NCBI GenBank assembly: GCA_965371445.1 | Contig: CBDUYN010000068.1 | Location: 1-46,747 of the forward strand | Source of the DNA: DASWIG01 sp965371445 | Lineage (GTDB): Bacteria; Acidobacteriota; Thermoanaerobaculia; Multivoradales; J023 | DNA length: 46,747 nt | Direction of reading: 5' to 3' | Shown here: piece by piece, positions 1-6,506 of the stretch | How the letters are laid out: the number at the start of each line of letters is the position of its first letter | Position numbering within the stretch: the stretch's first letter is position 1 | Notes under the pieces: model-generated | The model's database searches: none | Told to the model about the DNA's origin: nothing | The model's input: only the letters and a program-made list of their open reading frames with translations | Made by a program: the position numbers and the translations under genes

Positions 1-66
1 TCGGGGGATCAAGGGGGGGAGACACTGTCCCCCTCGGGGGATCAAGGGGGGGAGAAACTGCCGCCG
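1..66. repeat. 33-bp tandem repeat, two copies, cut by window edge
   Basis: Two adjacent 33-bp units start at 1 and 34 and share TCGGGGGATCAAGGGGGGGA and most of what follows. The period is a multiple of three and the frame is open, so it could encode an 11-residue repeat joined to the protein at 76, or be a G-rich intergenic repeat. A related G-rich stretch lies at 36961-36994. The left border is outside the window. Confidence 0.7.
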
Positions 67-75
67 GAGCAGCGG

Positions 76-2031
76 GTGCCCTGGCTCGTCGAGCTCTGGC
101 GCCGGGTGCTGAGCGCTTCCCATCCCAAGCCCGTCTACAACCTGGCGGTCGTGCTCGACACGTCGGGTGAGGTCTTGTCGGATCCGCCGTGGTTGCTGGC
201 CCGTAGCCTGGCCCGGGCGGTGCTCCAAGATGCGACGGCCCCTGCCCGGACCCCACGCGACGAGCTCTTCGCCGCGTTGGAGGCGGTGGCGTCGCTGCCG
301 GAGCTTTTCGACTTCTTTCGCGGCTGGGTGCTCGTACGGCTCCAACCGCTCCTGGCCGACGCAGGGCTCTTGCCCGAGGCGCTGATCCTGGCGCTGGGGC
401 TCTCCGATCGGCTCGACGCCCGCGCCGACACCGTCCGACGGCTTCTCGCCGAGAACGATCCGCGTCGGGTGTGGCTGGAGCATCCCCGTCCGGCGTCGGT
501 CCTCGTCGAGATGGCTCAAGGCGTCGAAGATCCGTTGTTGCGCTTCCGTGCCTACCGGCGGTTGGCCCGCGGTTGGATACGAATGCATGTCCCTCTCCTG
601 GTCGACCGCCTGGACGTCGACCGGATCCTCCTGGCCCCGGCGTCGTCCGCGGTCCTGGCGATCGAAGACCCGGTGGAGCGTGCTTGGGCTCGGGAGGAGC
701 TGAGGCGGCTCGTCTCAGGGGAGCGCGACACCCTTCGAGATGGCGGGAGCGTCGCGGCCTCCGGACGGGGCCAGCTCTTGGCGACAGCGCGGATCGACGA
801 GGTGGCCAACCCGGTCTCGGTCCTGGTCGCGCTGGCCCTGGTCGAGGACCTGTTGTCCCGGACCGGCGAACCGAGCCAGAAACCGCAGGACGGCTCCCGG
901 TGCGGTCCCGGCATGGGGAAACCGGTAAGCCGCCTGGGTGTGGAGGTGGTGCGCCGACTTGCCCGGGATTGGCTCGATCGACGCGAGACCGATCCGGGAG
1001 CGGCCGTCGTCCTGCGTTGGAAGCTGGAGAGCGTCGAGCACGACGACGCCGAATCCCTGGCGTGCTGGGCGGGGATTCTACGCGACGGTGGCCGGCACGC
1101 GGCGGCAGAGGCGGCGGCGATCCTGGGCAACGTCCATGCGGTGCGTGGGCACGTCTGGCCGACGGTTCGGGAGGTGCTGGAAGGCGGATGTCCGCGGGCG
1201 CGGCGGGCGCTCCTGCGCAGTGTCGGTTTCCTTCTCGCCCGCCGCCGTCTCCCCGACGACGTCTGGCGGGAGCTCGTCCCGGCCCTGCGTTCGCTCGCGG
1301 ACGACGGCGTCCTGGAGGGGGAAGGCTTCGTGCTCGACGGTCCGGCGGCGGTGGTGTCGGCGGGGGGAGCGGTCCGGCAGGTCCTCGCGGACGGCTCAGC
1401 CAAAGGTTTTGAGGCGGCGGAGCGGGCCTACGAGCGTTATCGCCGTCCCTGGCCGGAAGCGCTTCGTGAGCCGCCGGACGTGTTGCGAAAGATCCTGGCG
1501 TCGGTGGGCGCCGAACGGCTGGTCACAGCCCGCTCGCGGGCCGAGGTCGCCGCGGCTGCGGACCGGGTGTCCGAAGAGCCGCCGGTCTTCGAGGTGCTTC
1601 TCGAGTGGGCGAGCCGTCGCATGCGCCACGACGTCCAGCACGGCGGTCCCGACGACTACCTGCTCGGCGACCTGCTTGGCGTCCTGGCGGGTGCCGCCGA
1701 GCGTCTTGTGGAGGTCTACCTCCGAAAGACGCGCACGATGCCGCTCTGGGAGCGTCAGCTGTGTGAGGCGGCCCGTCTCTGCGACTGGTATCCGGCCCGC
1801 CGGGCCGCGCTGGTGCTCCTGAGCCGCGATCCGGAGGCGTCGCCACGGATCGTGGCGGCTCTTCACGCGGCCCTGGACGACGTCCCTGAGGTCTCGCAGG
1901 CAGCTCTCGTGGGGCTCGCTCACTTTCGAGAAATCGAGCCGGAGTCTCTGCCGAAACACCTCACGGAGCCCTACTTTCGCAGGCTCTACGAGACGGCGGG
2001 CTTCGACGCCGTCCTTGCCGGAGGAAGATGA
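76..2031 (+). CDS. Large helical protein of unknown function (5' end uncertain)
   Basis: I do not recognise this protein. It has 651 residues from a GTG at 76, but the frame is open to the window edge through the 33-bp repeats, so the true start may lie upstream. It is rich in Leu, Ala, Arg and Glu, with many short amphipathic helices suggestive of HEAT- or TPR-like packing. I see no signal peptide, membrane segment or nucleotide-binding motif. Its TGA overlaps the ATG of the DUF2610 gene (ATGA), so the two are translationally coupled, and Uma2 follows 30 bp later. The part encoded at 891-1062 recurs as a fragment at 3402-3573, so at least one paralogue once lay next to it. A scaffold or sensor of an accessory cassette is possible but not shown. 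Confidence 0.75.
   Translation: MPWLVELWRRVLSASHPKPVYNLAVVLDTSGEVLSDPPWLLARSLARAVLQDATAPARTPRDELFAALEAVASLPELFDFFRGWVLVRLQPLLADAGLLPEALILALGLSDRLDARADTVRRLLAENDPRRVWLEHPRPASVLVEMAQGVEDPLLRFRAYRRLARGWIRMHVPLLVDRLDVDRILLAPASSAVLAIEDPVERAWAREELRRLVSGERDTLRDGGSVAASGRGQLLATARIDEVANPVSVLVALALVEDLLSRTGEPSQKPQDGSRCGPGMGKPVSRLGVEVVRRLARDWLDRRETDPGAAVVLRWKLESVEHDDAESLACWAGILRDGGRHAAAEAAAILGNVHAVRGHVWPTVREVLEGGCPRARRALLRSVGFLLARRRLPDDVWRELVPALRSLADDGVLEGEGFVLDGPAAVVSAGGAVRQVLADGSAKGFEAAERAYERYRRPWPEALREPPDVLRKILASVGAERLVTARSRAEVAAAADRVSEEPPVFEVLLEWASRRMRHDVQHGGPDDYLLGDLLGVLAGAAERLVEVYLRKTRTMPLWERQLCEAARLCDWYPARRAALVLLSRDPEASPRIVAALHAALDDVPEVSQAALVGLAHFREIEPESLPKHLTEPYFRRLYETAGFDAVLAGGR
891..1062 (+). 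repeat. Parent copy of fragment duplicated at 3402-3573
   Basis: This internal part of the 651-residue gene recurs in the same orientation 2511 bp downstream with only a handful of substitutions over about 172 bp. The downstream copy then diverges into a different but still helical reading frame. This suggests it came from a paralogous gene rather than from a very recent copy of this one. Confidence 0.85.
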
Positions 2032-2249
2032 TGAAGAAGCTGAGCGTGCCGTGCGACTTCGAGGGACGTCCGGGGAGCTTCCAGGTCTGGGTGGGGTGTC
2101 CGGCGCCGGGGTTTCAGCCTCTCCACTTCCAGACGGCGTGGCTGCGCGAGGAACGCGGCGGGGAGATTTCGGAGGAGGTCGTGGAGCGGTTGGAGCGCGG
2201 CCCAAAGCGCTCGCGAATCGACCCGGACGCCTCGCCTGTGCTAGTCTGA
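2028..2249 (+). CDS. DUF2610-like small protein
   Basis: A 73-residue protein whose N-terminus matches DUF2610 from memory: a Lys-Leu-x-Val-Pro-Cys-Asp-Phe start, a Pro-Leu-His-Phe-Gln middle and a Trp-Leu-Arg-Glu-Glu-Arg-Gly-Gly block. DUF2610 has no known activity. The start overlaps the stop of the upstream gene (ATGA), and a GGAGGAAG ribosome-binding site precedes the paired ATGs at 2028 and 2031. The last 25 residues depart from the family. A neighbouring frame would end in Leu-Cys, as family members often do, so a late frameshift is possible. Uma2 follows after 30 bp. Confidence 0.65.
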   Translation: MMKKLSVPCDFEGRPGSFQVWVGCPAPGFQPLHFQTAWLREERGGEISEEVVERLERGPKRSRIDPDASPVLV

Positions 2250-2279
2250 GGCAAGCGGCATCGAGCCGCAGGAGGCACC

Positions 2280-3188
2280 ATGAGCCCGAAAGCAGCCCTC
2301 GCAGATCTCGACTTTGAGCTCGTCACGTCAGACGGAGTCCCTATGGACGACCCCTACCACCGGATGCAGATGAACTTCTTCATCTCCCTGATCCGGTCCC
2401 GCATGTCGGAGCTCGGACGCACCGACTACTTTACGGGCGGCGACATGTTCGTCTACTACTCGGTGGAGCAGGCGGAGGCGGTGGCTGAAGAAGAGCGCCA
2501 AATGGCTCTCTTCGAAGCCGGGCAACTCCCCGAGGAGCCGGAGAAGACGGCCTTCCGCGGTCCCGACGTCTTCCTCGTGCAGGACGTCGACGCCGAGCGC
2601 GAGCGTCATGCCTGGGTCGCCTGGAAAGAGGGCGACCGCCTTCCCGATCTCATCGTGGAGCTGCTCTCGCCATCGACGGCGGCCTACGACCGCGGCGTCA
2701 AGAAGCGCCTCTACGAGGAGACCTTCAAGACCTCGGAATACTTCCTCTACGCCCCACAGGGCCTGACGCTGGAGGGCCTTCGCCTCCTGGGCAACTCCTA
2801 CCAGTCGATTGCCAGGTCGCCGGAGGGCCGTCTGTGGAGTCGCGAGCTCGAGGTCGACCTCGGGGTGTGGCACGGCGAGTACGACGGGGTCACGGACAAC
2901 TGGCTGCGTCTCTTCCATCCCGACGGCCGGCTGGTGCCGACCGAGACGGAGCGGGAACGTCAGCGAGCCGAGAAGTCAAAACAGCGCGCCGAGCAGGCAG
3001 AGCAGCGCGCCGAGCAGGCAGAGCAGCGCGCCGAGCAGGCAGGGCAGCGCCTCGTCCAGGAGCGTCAACACACTGAAAAGGCAGAACAACGCCTCGCACA
3101 GGAACGGCAGCATGCCAGAGAGGAGCGTCAGCGTGCCGAGGCCGAGATCGCGCGCCTGCGTGCTCGCCTCGACGAAAGCGAGGGTTGA
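2280..3188 (+). CDS. Uma2-family PD-(D/E)XK nuclease with coiled-coil tail
   Basis: Uma2 (DUF820) proteins have a restriction-endonuclease fold; their biological role is poorly known and copies expand in some genomes. Here the N-terminal 200 residues carry the family signature: Gly-Pro-Asp-Val near 94-97, Pro-Asp-Leu-Ile-Val-Glu-Leu-Leu-Ser-Pro-Ser-Thr at 122-133, then a Lys-rich helix (near 141) and Glu-Tyr-Phe-Leu-Tyr. The last 85 residues form a highly charged coiled coil made partly of three near-perfect RAEQAEQ heptads, visible as a 21-bp tandem repeat around 2984-3045. Such tails are common on Uma2 proteins and may drive oligomerisation. AGGAGG sits six bases before the ATG. It is co-directional with the two upstream genes. 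Immediately after the stop lies a second, destroyed copy of its own start region. Confidence 0.88.
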   Translation: MSPKAALADLDFELVTSDGVPMDDPYHRMQMNFFISLIRSRMSELGRTDYFTGGDMFVYYSVEQAEAVAEEERQMALFEAGQLPEEPEKTAFRGPDVFLVQDVDAERERHAWVAWKEGDRLPDLIVELLSPSTAAYDRGVKKRLYEETFKTSEYFLYAPQGLTLEGLRLLGNSYQSIARSPEGRLWSRELEVDLGVWHGEYDGVTDNWLRLFHPDGRLVPTETERERQRAEKSKQRAEQAEQRAEQAEQRAEQAGQRLVQERQHTEKAEQRLAQERQHAREERQRAEAEIARLRARLDESEG

Positions 3189-3275
3189 GGCACCATGAGC
3201 CGGAAAGTAGCCCTCGCAGTTCTCGGAGCTCCTCTCGCCGCGGCCTTGGCTCAGCGATCGGCGGCGGCGAGCTGA
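3187..3275 (+). pseudogene. Remnant of a second Uma2 gene start
   Basis: The sequence at 3187-3227 repeats 2272-2312, the end of the ribosome-binding site and first codons of Uma2, with about four differences in 41 bases. The new ATG at 3195 reads a Uma2-like start (MSRKVALAVL against MSPKAALADL) and then runs into unrelated DNA with a stop at about 3273. A tandem Uma2 paralogue evidently stood here and was cut off after about 10 codons by the junction with the next fragment. Confidence 0.75.
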
Positions 3276-3403
3276 GCCGGCTCGATCCGGACGTGAGTCA
3301 GGTCGACTCCGCGGAGCTTGGCTTGCCAGAGGTTGGCACCCTTGAGTTCCGCTCCGCTCAGGTCTGCCTGGAGGAGGTTCGCCCGGTGAAGGCGAGTGAA
3401 TCG
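3248..3403 (-). pseudogene. Displaced 3' end of the pentapeptide membrane gene
   Basis: These 156 bp appear identical to 4787-4942, the last 51 codons and stop of the minus-strand pentapeptide protein gene, in the same orientation. The fragment is fused on the left to the Uma2 remnant and on the right, through a CG overlap, to the fragment of the 651-residue gene. No start or ribosome-binding site accompanies it. Confidence 0.88.
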
Positions 3404-3611
3404 GCTCCCGGTGTGGTCCCGGCATGGGGAAACCGGTAAGCCGCTTGGGTGTGGAGGTGTTGCTCCGACTTGCCCGGGGTTGGCTCGATCGACGCGAGAC
3501 CGATCCGGGAGCGGCCGTCGTCCTGCGTTGGAAGCTGGAGAGTGTCGAGCACGACGACGCCGAAGCCCTGGCGAAGTTTATCGAAGAGGCCTTGGAGGCG
3601 GCTCGGCGCCT
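3402..3611 (+). pseudogene. Fragment of a paralogue of the 651-residue gene
   Basis: Bases 3402-3573 match 891-1062 at roughly 95 percent. The frame stays open a little further and encodes an Ala-Leu-Ala-Lys-Phe-Ile-Glu-Glu-Ala-Leu helix that differs from the intact gene, so it belongs to a diverged paralogue. It stops at 3669 in DNA that reads as a MazF-like protein in another frame. There is neither a start nor an end of the parent gene. Confidence 0.78.
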
Positions 3612-3733
3612 CTGTTGGTCGTGCCGCTCACCAGCCGCACCGGGAGCTTGCTCGACGGGGAGTTCCTGATGGCCGAATGGTCCGCGGCGGGGCTCAACGT
3701 CGCGTCCGCGGTGAAGCGCGGCCTCATATACGG
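3612..3733 (+). pseudogene. Remnant of a PemK/MazF-like toxin
   Basis: About 40 residues read like the middle of a PemK/MazF-type toxin: Leu-Leu-Val-Val-Pro-Leu-Thr-Ser-Arg, then a Trp-Ser-Ala-Ala-Gly-Leu-Asn block, then Ser-Ala-Val-Lys-Arg-Gly-Leu. The N-terminal third and the C-terminal helix are absent, there is no start codon in place, and the end abuts the antisense antitoxin gene. The assignment rests on motif memory only. Confidence 0.55.
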
Positions 3734-4014
3734 TCCACGTCAGCCTGGTCGTCCAGGTCTTTGCGCTGCTCCCGTAACGGGTCGCCCTTGCCCACGCTTG
3801 GAAGTCTCGTCAACTGGATCACCAGTCGCAGGGTCTCGTTGACTGACGCGTCCGAAGGAAACGCCCGTGCGATGTCGGGGTCCAGCATGACGAGGTTGGT
3901 ACCCTCGTGGTAGCGTTCCGCGTACTTCCCCTGAATTCCGTCTTTCAGAAGCTCGTCAAGGTCGTACTCGGGACGTAATTCGTCAGCCTTTTCGCCTGCG
4001 GATTTCATCTTCAT
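3724..4014 (-). CDS. Antitoxin-like partner of BrnT
   Basis: A 96-residue protein resembling a small family found next to BrnT toxins: a Pro-Glu-Tyr-Asp-Leu block, then Gly-Lys-Tyr-x-Glu-Arg-Tyr, Gly-Thr-Asn-Leu-Val-Met-Leu-Asp-Pro-Asp, Ala-Phe-Pro, and a Ser-Val-Asn-Glu-Thr-Leu-Arg helix that looks like the DNA-binding ribbon-helix of antitoxins. The Met at 4014 is chosen because it overlaps the end of brnT by 32 bp, normal for toxin-first pairs; an upstream Met at 4032 is possible. It is not classical BrnA by motif. The C-terminal 20 residues are charged and overlap the MazF remnant on the other strand, so its end may be non-native. Confidence 0.65.
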   Translation of the reverse strand: MKMKSAGEKADELRPEYDLDELLKDGIQGKYAERYHEGTNLVMLDPDIARAFPSDASVNETLRLVIQLTRLPSVGKGDPLREQRKDLDDQADVDRI

Positions 4015-4277
4015 ATGCCTGTCTCTCCACACGTGTCAGCTCTCTTGCGTTGATGATACGAACCCTATGGCGGCGATCGGTATAAGCAACCATCAAGAGC
4101 CGACCGGCAGTCGACACCCCGATGGTGATTTCTCGATTCTCTTTCTTCAGAATGATCCGGATCATAGACGGTGATGCCCAGAGGGTCTCGAAAGACGGTG
4201 CCCGCTTCTCTAAACGCTACGCCATGCTTCAGAAGGTTGCGTCTTGCCTTGTCAGGGTCCCACTCAAACTCGATCAT
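3983..4277 (-). pseudogene. brnT: BrnT-family ribonuclease toxin, frameshifted
   Basis: Two overlapping minus-strand frames together make one BrnT: start MIEFEWDPDKARRNLLKHGV, then Phe-Arg-Asp-Pro-Leu and an Asp-Pro-Asp-His-Ser block in the first frame (4277 to about 4140). The second frame gives Arg-Glu-Ile-Thr-Ile-Gly, then Arg-Val-Arg-Ile-Ile-Asn-Ala-Arg-Glu-Leu-Thr and a final Arg-Arg-x-Tyr-Glu helix (to 3983). One extra A near 4139 accounts for the break. BrnT is a RelE-fold mRNA-cleaving toxin. Unless the base is an assembly error, the toxin is dead while the antitoxin-like gene is intact. Confidence 0.8.
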
Positions 4278-4480
4278 GGCTCCTCTCCGCCCGTGCTGGC
4301 ATCTCTGGCGCCCACGGACCGCCTCGACGATCAGCTCGACAGCCTTGGCCCGGTCCCAAGTTTAGCCGAGTCCGTGCCATCTCCGCAAGAAGTCCCTCAG
4401 CCCACCACTTCGTCGAAGCCGGCGAGGGCGTGGGCTGCCGAAGTGGGTGGAACCGGCGGGGCAGAACCGGCGGGGCAGAG

Positions 4481-4733
4481 AACCGGCCCATTGTGTTGTA
4501 CAATGGTGAAAAACCCTGGACGGCGCCGCTGTCTCTGGCCGAGCTCATCCAGCCGATCCTGGGCCTGGACCGGCCGGACTTCGGGTACGTGGTGCTCGAC
4601 GCGCTTCGGTGAGCTTTCGCAGTGGGCCGGCGAGCGCTTCGACCGCGCCGACATCGACACCCTCGACCGCCCGAGCCGTCGCCTCCTCGACGCCAAGCGC
4701 CTCGAGGACGTCTTCGACGACGCCCCGGAATGA
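4481..4733 (+). pseudogene. Remnant of Rpn/YhgA-like nuclease with DUF4351 end
   Basis: One frame reads Arg-Pro-Ile-Val-Leu-Tyr-Asn-Gly-Glu-Lys-Pro-Trp-Thr-Ala-Pro and a following Leu-Ala-Glu-Leu-Ile helix to a stop at 4612, a signature of the Rpn/YhgA-like PD-(D/E)XK family. A second frame continues with a Trp-Ala-Glu-Arg-Phe block and ends Leu-Asp-Ala-Lys-Arg-Leu-Glu-Asp-Val-Phe, as DUF4351 tails do. The nuclease core before it and much between the two pieces are missing. The same kind of tail is fused to an FtsH head at 27302-27907. Confidence 0.6.
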
Positions 4734-4786
4734 ACGACTTGCGCCCTGACAGGCCTCGTTTGCGGTGAGGGCGAGCTTGGGAAGGC

Positions 4787-4942
4787 GGCTCAGCGATCGG
4801 CGGCGGCGAGCTGAGCCGGCTCGATCCGGACGTGAGTCAGGTCGACTCCGCGGAGCTTGGCTTGCCAGAGGTTGGCACCCTTGAGTTCCGCTCCGCTCAG
4901 GTCTGCCTGGAGGAGGTTCGCCCGGTGAAGGCGAGTGAATCG
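4787..4942. repeat. 156-bp direct repeat, native copy
   Basis: This copy is the 3' end of the pentapeptide membrane gene; the displaced copy is at 3248-3403. I find no mismatch by eye. The two direct repeats bracket about 1.4 kb holding the MazF remnant, BrnT pair and Rpn remnant, so homologous recombination between them would delete that block cleanly. Confidence 0.88.
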
Positions 4943-6175
4943 AAGGTCTGCCTCCCGGAGACAGGCGCCCTGGAGGTTCGCGCTCCTGAGGTCGGCGCCT
5001 CCCAGCTTGGCTCCACCCAGATCCGCCCCCGAAAGCTCGGCTTCAGCGAGCGTCGCCTGCTGAAAGTCAGCCCCTCTCAGACAGGCGTCGTGAAGGACGA
5101 TCTTGCGCAAGTCGGCACCGCTGAAGTCCATGGACTTCGGATCGAGGGCACAGCGGTCTTTCCGTGTGAGGCCGTGTCCATGGAGCAGCTCGAGGACGGT
5201 TCGTTTCCCTGAAGCGTCGAGCTCGGGGAGTGCGATACGGGTCAGGCCGCGGAGGATCCGCAGAGTGTCGAAGGAGCTCGTGGGGTGAAGGTCGCTCGTG
5301 GTGAGGGTCTCCAACTGTCGACGATACGAGGCAAGGAGAAGGTCTCGGGCTTCGTCATGGCCTTTTATCCATGCTTTCTGAAGTCTGCTCTCAATGCTTG
5401 AAAGTCGTAAGAATCCTACGGATAGCCCCAGCGGATTTAGGGCTAGAATCCATATGAAGATCATCGCCAGGATCGCATCGGCAGGCTCGAAGTCGAATCC
5501 TATCGCCTCTTTGTAGAACGAGGAGATCAGATCTGTGAAAAATAGTGGGAGCATAGCCCAGAGGATGATGAACACACCTAGCAAGGCCAGGCCGAGCGCC
5601 AGAACGCGGGCTAGAATCTTCTTCTGGTGAAATGGCGGCGTGTAATCTGTGGTGGCAAGGGGACCGGTGCCCGAACTTGTGCTCTCTGGGTGGCTCTCCC
5701 GGCGAAAGGTGTCGAATCTATGCCGTCGCCCGGGGTCAAGCTTCTGGAGGACACTGGCCATTTCGGCGACGTCGACTTCCCGTTGCCGATCCTGCGGTCC
5801 GAGGAGGACCTCGACGTGCTCGTCGAGGAGTCTCTGCAAAGCCTCCTCGCGGCCCTTCTGAAGAGAAGCCTCCTGTTCGATCTGAAGGATTCTCCGGCGG
5901 CCGACAAAGTGCCAGATCGTGAGTCCGGCTGCAGCGAGGACCAGGGAGAGGCCGGCCGAGGCAAGGAATAGGATGGTGGGTATCAGCCATGGGAAGTTTT
6001 TGACCAAGGAGAGGGCAGGGTTGTTTGCCGTGCCGGCGTCGAGGACGGGTTGGGTCTGCTCGATGACCTCCAGGGGGCTCTTCAGGGGGACTGAGAGCGG
6101 AAAGAAGAGTCCGAGCAGGAACATGGTCCAAGCAGTGACGAGAAGGCAGAGTGCGATGAAGTTTGGCAGGTTCAT
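4790..6175 (-). CDS. Membrane-anchored pentapeptide-repeat protein
   Basis: This 461-residue protein has two pairs of membrane segments (about 6-30 and 62-92, then 195-225 and 235-262) separated by a charged, probably helical cytosolic stretch. A C-terminal run of pentapeptide repeats of the A(D/N)LxxA type follows from about 345 to 450, expected to fold as a right-handed square beta-helix, often a binding surface. Two Cys occur inside the repeats. It is last in a seven-gene minus-strand run and begins 25 bp after the previous stop. Its final 51 codons are duplicated at 3248. The function is unknown; a membrane-localised adaptor is the simplest reading. Confidence 0.8.
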   Translation of the reverse strand: MNLPNFIALCLLVTAWTMFLLGLFFPLSVPLKSPLEVIEQTQPVLDAGTANNPALSLVKNFPWLIPTILFLASAGLSLVLAAAGLTIWHFVGRRRILQIEQEASLQKGREEALQRLLDEHVEVLLGPQDRQREVDVAEMASVLQKLDPGRRHRFDTFRRESHPESTSSGTGPLATTDYTPPFHQKKILARVLALGLALLGVFIILWAMLPLFFTDLISSFYKEAIGFDFEPADAILAMIFIWILALNPLGLSVGFLRLSSIESRLQKAWIKGHDEARDLLLASYRRQLETLTTSDLHPTSSFDTLRILRGLTRIALPELDASGKRTVLELLHGHGLTRKDRCALDPKSMDFSGADLRKIVLHDACLRGADFQQATLAEAELSGADLGGAKLGGADLRSANLQGACLREADLRFTRLHRANLLQADLSGAELKGANLWQAKLRGVDLTHVRIEPAQLAAADR

Positions 6176-6200
6176 GGGGAGTCCGAATTGGTGGCTTGAT

Positions 6201-6506
6201 TCAGGTTGAAGGCTCTTCAGGGTCGATCCACGGGAACGGCTCTGGGCGGACGAGGAACGAGCGAATCATGATAGCTGTAAAAAGTGGGAAGCTCGCGAGG
6301 AAGGCGAAGATGAGGATCGAGAACCGATAGCCCGCTGGGCTTTGAACAATTTCCTCTAGCTTGCTGGGCGCGGGCAGGTTGTTGGCCAGCTCGTTTCCGA
6401 CGATGTTGAACGCCAAGATCCCGAGGGCGACGATCGCAGTCAACGAACCGAGGAAGACAAAGAGTGAGAAGATCTCGAGAAGGAGGTTGAAGTGGTCTTT
6501 TCGCAT
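6201..6506 (-). CDS. Small two-segment membrane protein
   Basis: This 101-residue protein has two hydrophobic segments, about residues 10-35 and 58-82, and a C-terminal tail ending in acidic residues. The start is the ATG that overlaps the stop of the protease gene as TGATG, so translation is coupled; a longer frame upstream lies wholly inside the protease gene. I do not recognise a family. The membrane topology resembles the N-terminal half of the pentapeptide protein downstream (a short head, one membrane span, a loop and a second span), so it may be a related or partner subunit. Confidence 0.7.
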   Translation of the reverse strand: MRKDHFNLLLEIFSLFVFLGSLTAIVALGILAFNIVGNELANNLPAPSKLEEIVQSPAGYRFSILIFAFLASFPLFTAIMIRSFLVRPEPFPWIDPEEPST

